Below are positions 17,815-26,422 of a stretch of DNA of 64,000 nt, piece after piece. This stretch comes from Oryzisolibacter propanilivorax (lineage in GTDB: Bacteria; Pseudomonadota; Gammaproteobacteria; Burkholderiales; Burkholderiaceae_C), in assembly GCF_900103645.1 (NCBI RefSeq), contig NZ_FNHP01000003.1, positions 248,001 through 312,000 on the forward strand. The letters run 5' to 3'. The stretch's first letter is position 1. Each line of letters opens with the position of its first letter. The notes beneath the pieces are model-generated. The model did no database searches, was not told the DNA's origin, and saw only the letters and a list, made by a program, of their open reading frames with translations. Made by a program: the position numbers and the translations under genes.

Positions 17815-19908
17815 TCACGCCGCCACCAGCCGCCGCAGCCATTCCAGCAGCACCTGCGGCAGCTGCTCCGGCCGGGGCAGCAGCGCGTAGTGATGCGCGC
17901 CGAACACCGCCGGCAGGTAGCTGGCGGCCTGGCGGTCGATGGTCAGGCAAAACGGCGACAGGCCCTGCAGCCGCGCTTCGGTCACCGCCTGGCGCATGTC
18001 CTCCAGGCCGTAGCGGCCCTCGTACTGGTCCACGTCGTTGGGCTTGCCGTCCGACAGCAGCAACAGCAGGCGGTGCGCCGCGGGTTCGCGCATCAGCGTG
18101 GCCGTGGCGTGGCGCAGCGCGGCGCCGGCGCGGGTGTAGTGCTCGGGCTCCAGCCCGGCGATGCGCAGCGCCACCGGCGGACCGTAGGGCTCGGCGAAGG
18201 TCTTGACGCCGCGCAGCACCACGCCGTGCGGCCCCTCGCCCGAGAAGGCCTGCACGGCGAACGGCGCGCCCATGCCGTCCAGCGCCAGCGAGACCATCAA
18301 GAGCGCCTCGCGCGCCACGTCGATCACGCGCCGGCCGGGGGCGATCCAGGCATCCGTCGAGCCGCTGACGTCGATCAGCACCAGCACCGCCAGGTCGCGC
18401 CGCTGGCGGCGCTCGCTGCGGTACAGGCGTTGCGCCAGCGGCAGGCCGGCGGCGAAGTCGGCACGCGCCTCGATGCAGGCTTCCAGGTCGATGTCGTCGC
18501 CGTCGAGCTGGCGGCGCACCGGCACGCGCCGGCTGCGCAGCAGCTCGAAGCGGCGGCGCACCTCGTGCAGCCGGCCGCGGTGCGCCTGCAGGGTCTGCTC
18601 CAGCCACTCGGGCGCGCCGGGCACGGCCGCGCGCAGGTGCACGGTGGCGCCGTGCGACACGTAGGTGGCGCTGCGCCAGTCCCATTCCGGGTAGGGCAGC
18701 GCCTCGGCGGCGCCGGCCGCTTCAGTGGCGGCCGCGGCGGCGCGGCGCGCCAGCGCCTCGGGCGGGTCGTCGGACAGCAGCACCTCCTTGGGCCGGCTGG
18801 CGGTGGCGACCAGGCGCGCCTCGGGCAGCTCGGACAGCGCGTCGGCGAATTCCTCGGCCGCGGTGTCGCTGTCGCGGTCGGTGGGGCGCTGCAGGCCCAT
18901 GGGGTCGGCGGCCTGCTCGTGCGGCTGGGCGGTCTGTACCATCCAGGCGCCGGGCTGGCCGTCGTCGTCGTCCTCGTCGTCCAGCACGTCGCGCACCTGC
19001 GGGCGGCGGGCCAGGCGAGCGGCGCGGGGGGCTGCGTCAGGGTCATCCGCACCGTCCTGCGCGTCGGTGCCGTGCACGCTCGGTGCGCTGGCGGCGGGGC
19101 GCAGTTCGCCCAGCCAGGCGTCGGGCACCAGCCAGCGCTCCTGGCGCGGCGGGGCGCCGGGCGGGCGCAGCCGGGACGCCAGCGCCAGCGCGCGCGCATG
19201 CACCTGGGCGACGTCGGCCGGCAGGGCCAGCAGCAGTTCGTCGGCTGCCACTGCACGGATGGCCAGATCAACGGTGGCCAGGTGCAACGGCTGGTCGACA
19301 GGTGTGCGCAGCAGCGCCTGCGCCAGCGCCTCCAGCGGGCGCAGGTGCGCCGGTAGTTTGGCGATGCTCGGGCGCTGCGCCAGCGCCTGGGCACGCAGGC
19401 GGGCCAACGCGGCACCCGTGCCGGGCAGCTGCTGCAGCAGTGCGTGGTCGGCGGCGTGCGCCTCCAGCAGGGTCAGCAGCGCGCGTTCCAGCGGATCGCG
19501 CACCTCGCGCAGCCGGGCGGCCGCGCCACGCCGGGCGCGCAGGCCGTGCGCCAGCGCCAGGGTGCGGTAGTCGCCGGCGGCGGCCTCGGGGCCGACGTCG
19601 GCCGGCAACTGCGGCGGCAGCCACAGGCTGGTGCCGTCGGTCGCCGGCAGCGGGCGGGTGGCGGGCGGCGGCTCGCCGCGCTGCAGCCAGCGCGACAGAA
19701 AGGTGGGCGGCGCGGGTGGCTGGGCCGGGCGCAGGCGCAGGCCGGGCCCGAAGGCCGCGGCCAGCAGCAGATCGAGCCGCGGCGCGACGTCGGCCAGCAG
19801 CAGCACCGGCGGGCCGGGCGGCGGCGGGCGGTGGCGGCGCCACAGCCGCTGAGCGTAGACGGTGGCATGGCGGGCGACGTCGGTGATGACGTCTTCGGCT
19901 TCAGCCAT
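17815..19908 (-). CDS. norD: Nitric oxide reductase activation protein NorD
   Basis: A 697-aa cytoplasmic protein with a C-terminal von Willebrand A domain. The metal site starts at Asp513 (LIDVSGSTDAWI), followed by VAREALLMVSLALDGMG and LLLLLSDGKPNDVDQYEGRY. With the NorQ AAA+ ATPase it is thought to mature the NorCB enzyme, like CbbQ/CbbO. The N-terminal two thirds are Ala/Arg/Pro-rich and somewhat longer than typical NorD. Last gene of the nor cluster, but separated from norQ by 254 bases holding a terminator and a dispersed repeat, so it may have its own promoter. Confidence 0.88.
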   Translation of the reverse strand: MAEAEDVITDVARHATVYAQRLWRRHRPPPPGPPVLLLADVAPRLDLLLAAAFGPGLRLRPAQPPAPPTFLSRWLQRGEPPPATRPLPATDGTSLWLPPQLPADVGPEAAAGDYRTLALAHGLRARRGAAARLREVRDPLERALLTLLEAHAADHALLQQLPGTGAALARLRAQALAQRPSIAKLPAHLRPLEALAQALLRTPVDQPLHLATVDLAIRAVAADELLLALPADVAQVHARALALASRLRPPGAPPRQERWLVPDAWLGELRPAASAPSVHGTDAQDGADDPDAAPRAARLARRPQVRDVLDDEDDDDGQPGAWMVQTAQPHEQAADPMGLQRPTDRDSDTAAEEFADALSELPEARLVATASRPKEVLLSDDPPEALARRAAAAATEAAGAAEALPYPEWDWRSATYVSHGATVHLRAAVPGAPEWLEQTLQAHRGRLHEVRRRFELLRSRRVPVRRQLDGDDIDLEACIEARADFAAGLPLAQRLYRSERRQRRDLAVLVLIDVSGSTDAWIAPGRRVIDVAREALLMVSLALDGMGAPFAVQAFSGEGPHGVVLRGVKTFAEPYGPPVALRIAGLEPEHYTRAGAALRHATATLMREPAAHRLLLLLSDGKPNDVDQYEGRYGLEDMRQAVTEARLQGLSPFCLTIDRQAASYLPAVFGAHHYALLPRPEQLPQVLLEWLRRLVAA

Positions 19909-19939
19909 GGCGCCTCAGGGGCAAGAACGGCCTCTCGTC

Positions 19940-19976
19940 CTGACATTCAAAGGGCCTGCAGCTATCATTTTTGACA
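19940..19976. repeat. Dispersed intergenic repeat (family A), short copy
   Basis: GGGCCTGCAGCTATCATTTT, the core of family A, between norQ and norD. Confidence 0.65.
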
Positions 19977-20084
19977 GACGTGCAGAGTACGCGAATCGCC
20001 TGCCCCGGCCTGCCCTGGTGTTCCATGGCACTCGCCGAGCCCATCCCACTCTGCCCCTGCCGGCGCATGCCGGACGCAGTCAGG

Positions 20085-20126
20085 AAAAAAGCGCGGCGCC
20101 CTGCCTGGCCCGCAGGCGCTGCGCGC
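20085..20126 (-). terminator. Intrinsic terminator after norQ
   Basis: On the minus strand a GC-rich stem (GCGCAGCGCCTGC with GCAGGGCGCCGCGC, one small bulge) is followed directly by TTTTTT (20090-20085). Located 40-80 bases past the norQ stop, before norD. Confidence 0.65.
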
Positions 20127-20162
20127 CGGCGCCGGCAACGCGGCCGCAGAGCGGCGCACCGC

Positions 20163-20999
20163 TCACACGAACGTCGCATCCACCAGATCGCGCATGGCGG
20201 CGGCCAGCGCGGCGTCGTCGGACAGCGGCGCGACGATGGCGTGCACGCAGGCGCGGCGCAGCTCCACACCGCGTACCGCCAGCTGCGCCGCGGCGACCAG
20301 CAGCCGGGTGCTGGGCACTTCGGCCAGGCCCCGGTCGTGCAGCGCGCGCAGGCGCTGCGCCAACTGCACCAGCGCGCGCGCGTCGGGCTCGGCGATGCCG
20401 CTCTCGCGCGCCACGATGCGCGCCTCGGCCTCGGGCGCGGGAAAGTCGAAGTCCAGCGCCACGAAGCGCTGGCGCGTGCTGGGCTTCAAATCCTTCAGCA
20501 TGCGTTGGTAGCCGGGGTTGTACGACACCACCAGGCCGAAGCCGGGCGCGGCCTGCAGCATCTCGCCGGTCTTGTCGATGGGCAGCTGGCGGCGGTGGTC
20601 GGTCAGCGGGTGCAGCACGACCACCGTGTCCTGGCGCGCCTCCACCACCTCGTCCAGGTAGCACAGGGCGCCCTCGCGCACGGCGCGGGTCAGCGGCCCG
20701 TCCTGCCACACGGTGCCGTCGTGGGTGATGAGAAAGCGCCCGATCAGGTCGCTGGCGCTCAGGTCGTCGTGGCAGGAGATGGTGATGAGCGGGCGCTGCA
20801 GGCGCCACGCCATGTGCTCGACGAAGCGCGTCTTGCCGCAACCCGTGGGCCCTTTGAGCATCACGGCCAGCCCCTGCGCGTGGCACTGGGTGAAGACCTC
20901 GACCTCGTCGGCGCCGGGCAGATAGTAGGGCTCCGGGGCGGCGTCCGGCTGGACGCCGCCCGCGGGTTGTTGCTGCGAGATGGTGGCCGCGTCCACCAC
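20163..20999 (-). CDS. norQ: NorQ, MoxR/CbbQ-family AAA+ ATPase
   Basis: A 278-aa ATPase that works with NorD to activate nitric oxide reductase. Walker A GPTGCGKT at 50-57, RFVEHMAWRLQRPLITISCH, Walker B region LCYLDEVVEARQD, sensor region VVSYNPGYQRMLKDLK and C-terminal helical lid are all present. Start is GTG, 3 bases past the norB stop codon, with the Met-Val pair (GTG GTG) leaving the exact first codon open. PYYLPGADEVEVF is the usual CbbQ/NorQ opening. Confidence 0.9.
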   Translation of the reverse strand: MVDAATISQQQPAGGVQPDAAPEPYYLPGADEVEVFTQCHAQGLAVMLKGPTGCGKTRFVEHMAWRLQRPLITISCHDDLSASDLIGRFLITHDGTVWQDGPLTRAVREGALCYLDEVVEARQDTVVVLHPLTDHRRQLPIDKTGEMLQAAPGFGLVVSYNPGYQRMLKDLKPSTRQRFVALDFDFPAPEAEARIVARESGIAEPDARALVQLAQRLRALHDRGLAEVPSTRLLVAAAQLAVRGVELRRACVHAIVAPLSDDAALAAAMRDLVDATFV

Positions 21000-21002
21000 G
21001 CG

Positions 21003-22379
21003 TCAGGCCACCGCCGCCGCGGGCCGGGCCGGCACGGGACGCGGCGCCGGGTCGTCGGTGCGCACTTCCATGCGCAACGGGTAGCGGAAGAAGTCGATGA
21101 TGAACAGCGCCACGCCCACGGCGAAGATGGAGGCGGTGATGATCAGCATGACGAAGTGCACCTGGATCTTCAGCTGCGCGTCCAGGTAGCCCATGCCCAT
21201 GATGCGCTCCAGGTAGACCTGCCCGATGCCGGCGGTGGCGAACGACAGCGTCATGCCGAACATGCCGGCCAGTTGCATCCAGAACGCCATGTAGCCCATG
21301 GAGGTGCCCTCTTCCGGGCGGCGCGTGAACGACGGCAGCGCGTAGCTGATCATGGCCATGACGATCATGGCGTAGGCGCCGTAGAAGGCGGCGTGGCCGT
21401 GCATGGCGGTGATGAGGGTGCCGTGCGTCCACTTGTTCACGCTCGGGAAGGTGTGGGCCAGGCCCAGCAGGCCGGCGCCGAACATGGTGTAGACGGCGCT
21501 GCCCACCGTCCAGTGCAGCGCCAGCTTGTTCGGGTGCGCCAGCCCCGAGCGGCGCATGGCGTAGTAGGCGTACATGGCCATGCCGACCAGGGCGACGGGC
21601 TCCAGCGCGCTAAACACGCCGCCGATCGGCAGCCAGTACGCCGGCACGCCGACCCAGTAGTAGTGGTGCGCCGTGCCCAGGATGCCGGCGATGAAGACCA
21701 GCCCAACGATGACGTACAGCCACTTTTCCATGACCTCGCGGTCGGCGCCGGACAGGCGGATCAGCAGGTAGGCCAGGAAGCCGCCCTGGATCATCTCCCA
21801 CACGCCCTCGACCCACAGGTGGATGGTCCACCAGCGGTAGAAGATGGACACGGTGTAGTTGTGGTACTCCAAGAGCGCCGGCACATACAGCACCGCCGCC
21901 AGGCCCAGGCCGCCCAGCAGCACGCCCTCGGGCGTGGTGAAGCGACCGGACTTCTTGATCGTCATGCCGATGTTGTAGAGAAAGATCAGCATCGCCACGA
22001 CGATGGCCAGCTTGGACGGCAGCGGCTGCTCCAGCAGCTTGTTGCCGGTGCCGTAGCGGAACAGGTAGCCGACCACCGTACCCACGCCCATGACCACCCA
22101 GATCACCAGCTGGATGTAGGCGAGTTTCACGCTGTGCAGCTCGGTGCGCGACTCGTCGGGCACCATCCAGTAGGTGGCGCCCATGAAGCCGCAGATCACC
22201 CAGACGATCAGCACGTTGGTGTGGATCATCTTGGTGACGTCGAACGGCAGGATGTACAGCAGCGGGTCCGGCCCCAGGTACTTGGTGGCCGACAGCAGGC
22301 CGAAGACGATCTGCAGGCCGAACAGCGCGACGGCGACGGCGAAATACCAGTAGGCGACGGATTGGGATTTGTATCTCAT
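21003..22379 (-). CDS. norB: Nitric oxide reductase large subunit NorB
   Basis: Twelve-helix membrane subunit (458 aa) of cytochrome-c-dependent nitric oxide reductase, which reduces 2 NO to N2O in denitrification. Start MRYKSQSVAYWYFAVAVALF; haem- and iron-ligand helices are visible in MIHTNVLIVWVICGFMGATY, RWWTIHLWVEGVWEMIQGG, GILGTAHHYYWVGVPAYWL and ITAMHGHAAFYGAYAMIVMA. Length and motifs are those of cNorB, not the quinol-type qNor. Follows norC by 24 bases. Confidence 0.95.
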   Translation of the reverse strand: MRYKSQSVAYWYFAVAVALFGLQIVFGLLSATKYLGPDPLLYILPFDVTKMIHTNVLIVWVICGFMGATYWMVPDESRTELHSVKLAYIQLVIWVVMGVGTVVGYLFRYGTGNKLLEQPLPSKLAIVVAMLIFLYNIGMTIKKSGRFTTPEGVLLGGLGLAAVLYVPALLEYHNYTVSIFYRWWTIHLWVEGVWEMIQGGFLAYLLIRLSGADREVMEKWLYVIVGLVFIAGILGTAHHYYWVGVPAYWLPIGGVFSALEPVALVGMAMYAYYAMRRSGLAHPNKLALHWTVGSAVYTMFGAGLLGLAHTFPSVNKWTHGTLITAMHGHAAFYGAYAMIVMAMISYALPSFTRRPEEGTSMGYMAFWMQLAGMFGMTLSFATAGIGQVYLERIMGMGYLDAQLKIQVHFVMLIITASIFAVGVALFIIDFFRYPLRMEVRTDDPAPRPVPARPAAAVA

Positions 22380-22403
22380 GGCTTCAGCTCCGGCGTCGTT
22401 CGT

Positions 22404-23276
22404 TCACTTCAGGGACATCAGGTAGGCCACGAGCTGGTCGATCTGCTCGGGCGTGAGGTCCTTGGCGTAGGTGGTCGGCATGAAGGACGTGCCATCGGCC
22501 GAGTACATGGGCCCGGGCACCAGGTGCGCGCTGGGCTCGACGATGGACTCGTGCAGGTAGGCCTCGACGTCCTTGGCCTTGCCCTTGTAGTCGGCGGAAG
22601 CCAGCAGCGCCTCGGTACGGCCCTTCACGCCCGCCAGCGACGGGCCTGCCATGTTCACGCCCGGCGCGGTGGAGTGGCAGGCGGTGCAGGCCGGCGTGGC
22701 GGTGCGGAACACGCGCTCGCCCAGAGCAATGGGGTTCTCGTCGCCGGTGAGCGGCCGCGCGCCCGGGGGCGCCACCATGCCGCCGCGCTCGACCTTGGCG
22801 CCGCTGGTCTGCTGCTCGACGCTGCGGTCGGCGCCGGGCAGCGCCGCGCCGGTCACCAGGATGGGCCGCGGCGGCCAGCCCTGGTTGTCCACGTTGCTGA
22901 CCCAGTCGAAGAAGGCGATCAGGCCGGCAATGTCCTCGTCGCTCAGGTCCTGCTTGGGCATCAGGCGGCGGTGGCGCTGCTCGTCGTAGAACTTGGACGG
23001 GTCTTTCATGTAGGCCTTCAGGTAGGCCTCGCCGCGCAGCTTGGTGATCTTGGTCAGGTCGGGCGCGTAGTAGGCGCCCTCGCCGAACAACGTATGGCAG
23101 TTGATGCAGTTGTTCTTGTGCCAGACGTTCTTGCCGTGCGTCACCGCCGGGGTGATCGATTCGGCGTTGGTCAGGCGGTCGAACTGGCGATGGCTGTCCA
23201 GCGTCAGGCCGATGAAGGCCGCCGCCGACAGGGCGGTGGCGACGATGGCGAAAAGCCGGGTCTGGCGTTTGTTCAT
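22404..23276 (-). CDS. norC: NorC with an extra C-terminal cytochrome c domain
   Basis: Membrane-anchored electron-entry subunit of NO reductase, but 290 aa instead of the usual 145-150. The anchor is at 7-26; the first haem site CINCH (57-61) in NNCINCHTLFGEGAYYAPDL is classic NorC, and the normal NorC end is recognisable at NVDNQGWPPRPI (near 140). A linker and a second class-I cytochrome c domain follow: CTACH (197-201), APGVNMAGPSLAGVKGRTE, and candidate Met ligand in TSFMPTTYAKDL. The start MNKRQTRLF is set by AGGAGG just upstream; an upstream extension of the frame is discarded. Confidence 0.92.
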   Translation of the reverse strand: MNKRQTRLFAIVATALSAAAFIGLTLDSHRQFDRLTNAESITPAVTHGKNVWHKNNCINCHTLFGEGAYYAPDLTKITKLRGEAYLKAYMKDPSKFYDEQRHRRLMPKQDLSDEDIAGLIAFFDWVSNVDNQGWPPRPILVTGAALPGADRSVEQQTSGAKVERGGMVAPPGARPLTGDENPIALGERVFRTATPACTACHSTAPGVNMAGPSLAGVKGRTEALLASADYKGKAKDVEAYLHESIVEPSAHLVPGPMYSADGTSFMPTTYAKDLTPEQIDQLVAYLMSLK

Positions 23277-23293
23277 GGGGGGCCCTCCTGCGC

Positions 23294-23413
23294 TCAGACG
23301 CTGATGCCGGTCCAGTAGGTGATGGCCATGGTGGCCGCATACAGCATGGCCACCGCCATGAGCAGCACCACGACGAACGCGAAGATCTTCAGGGGGGCGT
23401 ACCAAGCCTGCAT
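23294..23413 (-). CDS. 39-aa single-helix membrane peptide at the head of the nor operon
   Basis: ATG at 23413 opens a frame reading MQAWYAPLKIFAFVVVLLMA then a second hydrophobic half ending TYWTGISV and TGA. A strong Shine-Dalgarno (GGAGGA, 6 bases away) precedes it, and it sits 17 bases before norC on the same strand. It is one membrane helix. I do not recognise the family; position suggests a small accessory or assembly subunit of NO reductase. Nothing else shows its function. Confidence 0.65.
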   Translation of the reverse strand: MQAWYAPLKIFAFVVVLLMAVAMLYAATMAITYWTGISV

Positions 23414-23442
23414 CGGGGTCCTCCGGTTGTTCTTATCGGATC

Positions 23443-23520
23443 CGGTGCGTTGCACACCGGGCAGTGCGGACGATTGTTGGACCAGGGGCCTGCACCACTT
23501 TGTAGGACAAACGCCCCTGG
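23443..23520. promoter_or_regulatory. Nested palindromes in the nor upstream region
   Basis: CCAGGGGC (23482-23489) and GCCCCTGG (23513-23520) are perfect inverted arms; between them lies TTTGT-AGG-ACAAA (23499-23511). Closer to the nor genes is CGGTG-(N7)-CACCG-like CCGGTGCGTTGCACACCGG (23442-23460). One or more may be operators for nor or for the divergent protease gene. No clean FNR/Dnr box (TTGAT-N4-ATCAA) is visible. Confidence 0.45.
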
Positions 23521-23546
23521 CCCGTCAGAATGGACTGACAGGCGCC

Positions 23547-24233
23547 ATGCGCGACAATCGCCCGGTGCCTTCCTCCGACACCATCCAGACCGTCCTGATC
23601 TACGCCCTGCCCGTGCTGTTTTCCATCACGGTGCACGAGGCCGCGCACGGCTACGTGGCGCGCTACTTCGGCGACAACACTGCCTACATGCTCGGGCGCA
23701 TGACGCTCAACCCGGTCAAGCACATCGACCCCATCGGCACGGTCCTGATGCCGCTGCTGCTGTACTTCTCCACCTCGGGCGCGTTCGTCTTCGGCTATGC
23801 CAAGCCGGTGCCGGTGAACTTCGGCAACCTGCGGCATCCGAAGCGCGACATGGTCTGGGTGGCGCTGGCCGGGCCGGCATCCAACTTCATCCAGGCCGTT
23901 CTGTGGGCGTTGCTGCTGTTCGGCCTGCTGGCGGCCGGCGTGGACGAGCCGTTCTTCACCAAGATGGCGCGCGCCGGCATCCTGGTGAACCTGGTGATGT
24001 GGGCCTTCAACCTGTTTCCGCTGCCGCCGCTGGATGGCGGGCGCGTGCTGGCCGGGCTGCTGCCCATGCGCGCCTCGCTGTGGCTGGCGCGCATCGAGCC
24101 CTTCGGCTTCTTCATCGTGCTGGCGCTGGTGCTGGCCGGCGTGGTCGGCACGCTGTGGCTGCGCCCGCTGATGGCGCTGGGCTACGGCGCGCTGAACCTG
24201 CTGCTGTCACCCCTGGCGGCGCTGCTGCGCTGA
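23547..24233 (+). CDS. Site-2-type membrane metalloprotease (M50 family)
   Basis: A 228-aa integral membrane protein. The zinc site His30-Glu-Ala-Ala-His34 (SITVHEAAHGYVARYFGD) and the third-ligand motif FPLPPLDGGRVLAGLL in a later helix define the M50B family. LGRMTLNPVKHIDPIGTVL and FGYAKPVPVNFGNLR are usual family segments. No PDZ domain, so this is the short type rather than RseP. Physiological substrate unknown. ATG at 23547 chosen; a GTG 15 bases later is also possible. Divergent from the nor genes. Confidence 0.9.
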   Translation: MRDNRPVPSSDTIQTVLIYALPVLFSITVHEAAHGYVARYFGDNTAYMLGRMTLNPVKHIDPIGTVLMPLLLYFSTSGAFVFGYAKPVPVNFGNLRHPKRDMVWVALAGPASNFIQAVLWALLLFGLLAAGVDEPFFTKMARAGILVNLVMWAFNLFPLPPLDGGRVLAGLLPMRASLWLARIEPFGFFIVLALVLAGVVGTLWLRPLMALGYGALNLLLSPLAALLR

Positions 24234-24269
24234 GCCGCGACGCCTTCTTTTTCTCCGTCTGCCTTATCC

Positions 24270-25580
24270 ATGCAAGAACCCACGCGCTTTCTCACCGGCA
24301 TCACACCTTCGGGCACTCCGCACCTGGGCAACTTTGTCGGCTCCATCCGCCCGTCCGTCGCCGCCAGCCGCGACACAGGCGTCGAGAGCTACTACTTCCT
24401 GGCCGACTACCACGCGCTCATCAAGTGCCATGACCCCGAGCGCGTGAACCGCTCGACGCTGGAGATTGCCGCCAGTTGGCTGGCCGCCGGGCTGGACCCG
24501 GAGCGCGTCAGCTTCTACCGCCAGTCCGACATCCCCGAGATTCCCGAGCTGCACTGGCTGCTGACCTGCGTGACCGGCAAGGGCCTGCTCAACCGCGCCC
24601 ACGCCTACAAGGCGGCGCAGGACAAGAACCACGAGGCCGGGCGCGACGGCGATGACGGCGTCTCGGCCGGGCTGTTTATGTATCCGGTGCTGATGGCCGC
24701 CGACATCCTGATGTTCAACGCCCACCGCGTGCCGGTGGGCCGCGACCAGGTGCAGCACATCGAGATGGCGCGCGACATGGCCGCCAGCTTCAACCACCTG
24801 TACGGTGCGCACTTCACGCTGCCCGAGGCGGCCATCGAGGACAACGTAGCGCTGCTCGCCGGCCTGGACGGGCGCAAGATGAGCAAGAGCTACGACAACA
24901 CCATCCCGTTGTTCACCCCGCGCGAGCAGTTGAAAAAACTCATCGGCGCCATCGTCACCGACTCGCGTGCGCCGGGCGAGCCCAAGGAGACCTCCGGCTC
25001 GGCGCTGTTCCAGATCTATCAGGCGTTTGCTACACCCGAGGAGACCGAGGCCATGCGCCGCGCGTATGCCGAGGGCATCGCCTGGGGCGAGGCCAAGCAG
25101 TGGCTGTTCGAGCGCATCGACGAGGAAATAGCCCCGCTGCGCGCGCGCTACGACGACCTGATGGCGCACCCGGAAAAAGTCGAGGCGATGCTGGCGCGCG
25201 GCGCCGAGCGCGCACGCGCGCAGGCCGCTCCGTTCCTGCGCCAGCTGCGCGCCGCCGTCGGCCTGCGCCCCCTGAGCGCCGCCATCGGCACGCCGCGTGC
25301 GCAGGACAAGCCCGCCGCGCCCGCCGCCCTGGCCAGCTTCAAGCAGTACCGCGAGGCGGACGGCCTGTTCTACTTCAAGCTGGTGGCCGCCGACGGCCGT
25401 GTGCTGCTGCACAGCACCGGCTTCGCCGCGCCGCGCGAGGCTGGCCAGGCGATCGCCCGGCTGCAGCGCGAGCCCGATGCCCTGGCGCAGTTGGCGGACC
25501 GGCTGCAGCCGCTCGACGCCGCTGCCGCCCAGGATGCCAGCACCGCGCTGCACGCCCTGGCGGCAGCGCGCGAGGCGTGA
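24270..25580 (+). CDS. trpS: Tryptophan-tRNA ligase
   Basis: Class Ic aminoacyl-tRNA synthetase (436 aa) charging tRNA-Trp. The HIGH-like motif lies in ITPSGTPHLGNFVGSI and KMSKS is at 203-207 (DGRKMSKSYDNTIPLF). YPVLMAADILMFNAHRVPVG is the usual core. It is about 100 aa longer than E. coli TrpS because of an Ala-rich C-terminal domain (from about residue 340, FKQYREADGLFYFKLV), as in other betaproteobacteria. Start ATG at 24270. Confidence 0.95.
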   Translation: MQEPTRFLTGITPSGTPHLGNFVGSIRPSVAASRDTGVESYYFLADYHALIKCHDPERVNRSTLEIAASWLAAGLDPERVSFYRQSDIPEIPELHWLLTCVTGKGLLNRAHAYKAAQDKNHEAGRDGDDGVSAGLFMYPVLMAADILMFNAHRVPVGRDQVQHIEMARDMAASFNHLYGAHFTLPEAAIEDNVALLAGLDGRKMSKSYDNTIPLFTPREQLKKLIGAIVTDSRAPGEPKETSGSALFQIYQAFATPEETEAMRRAYAEGIAWGEAKQWLFERIDEEIAPLRARYDDLMAHPEKVEAMLARGAERARAQAAPFLRQLRAAVGLRPLSAAIGTPRAQDKPAAPAALASFKQYREADGLFYFKLVAADGRVLLHSTGFAAPREAGQAIARLQREPDALAQLADRLQPLDAAAAQDASTALHALAAAREA

Positions 25581-25640
25581 TATTGCTACTTAAACGATAG
25601 CTGTAAGCGCTTGTAGAGCATGGGCTTGCGGCACTTTTCA
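25580..25640. repeat. Dispersed intergenic repeat (family A), reverse orientation
   Basis: TATTGCTACTTAAACGATAG, CTGTAAGCGCTTGTAGAGCA and a GGGCTTGCGG tail, directly after the trpS stop codon. It may act as a 3' hairpin. Confidence 0.7.
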
Positions 25641-25696
25641 TTGATTAACCGCATAGCCTTTACCCCAGGCCGTGCCTTCAACGAAAGGCTCTCCGC

Positions 25697-26422
25697 ATGC
25701 GCATTGCGGTCGTGGACGATGATCCGCTGCAGCTCGAGTTCTTCCAACAGGCGCTGCCCGCACTGGGCCATGCCTGCCACCCCTTCGACCATGGCGCGGC
25801 GCTGCTCAAGGCGCTGCGCCGTGACACCTTCGACCTGCTGATCGTCGACTGGGAGCTGCCCGACACCAGCGGCCCGGAGATCATCCGCTGGGTGCGCGGG
25901 CAGCTGGGCCCGCAGCTGCCCATCCTGTTCGTGACGCATCGCCAGGACGAGAGCGACCTGGTGGCGGGCCTGGCCTGCGGCGCCGACGACTTCATGGGCA
26001 AGCCGGTGCGCGTGGCCGAGCTGGGCGCGCGCCTGGGCGCGCTGCTGCGCCGCGCCTACGGCGAGGCGCGCGACGCCGGCGCCGGCGCCGGCGCCGACAA
26101 GCTGAACTTTGGCCGCTACTGCTTTCGCCAGCGCAGCCGCGAGCTGCTGGTGGACGGCGAGCCGGTGGCACTGAAGGCGCGCGAGTACGACCTGGCGCTG
26201 CTGCTGTTCCAGAACGCCGACCGGCTGCTGTCGCGCGATCACCTGCGCGAGCGGCTGTGGGGCCAGGGCCCGCAGGTACAGTCGCGCTCGCTGGACACGC
26301 ACATCTCGCGCCTGCGCACGCTGCTGGACCTGCGCCCGGCGAACGGCTACGCCATCCGGCCGGTGTATGGCCTGGGCTACCGGCTGGAATGCACCCACGC
26401 AGAGGCAGGCACGCCGGCATGA
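25697..26422 (+). CDS. OmpR-family response regulator
   Basis: A 241-aa two-component regulator. Receiver: MRIAVVDDDPLQLEFFQQAL, phospho-acceptor Asp51 in LLIVDWELPDTSG, and KPVRVAELGARL. The C-terminal winged helix is typical: REYDLALLLFQNADRLLSRD, then QVQSRSLDTHISRLRTLLDL and YGLGYRLE. An Ala-Gly repeat (GAGAGAD) links the domains. Its stop overlaps the start of the LysM/FecR gene, and the CHASE2 kinase encoded third in the unit is the natural partner. Targets unknown. Confidence 0.9.
   Translation: MRIAVVDDDPLQLEFFQQALPALGHACHPFDHGAALLKALRRDTFDLLIVDWELPDTSGPEIIRWVRGQLGPQLPILFVTHRQDESDLVAGLACGADDFMGKPVRVAELGARLGALLRRAYGEARDAGAGAGADKLNFGRYCFRQRSRELLVDGEPVALKAREYDLALLLFQNADRLLSRDHLRERLWGQGPQVQSRSLDTHISRLRTLLDLRPANGYAIRPVYGLGYRLECTHAEAGTPA

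Noticed and set aside
23442-23460. GT-N7-AC within a palindrome, as in NorR sites upstream of NO-responsive genes
   Set aside because: It lies only about 30 bases from the first start codon, too close for a sigma-54 enhancer site, and no norR gene is present.
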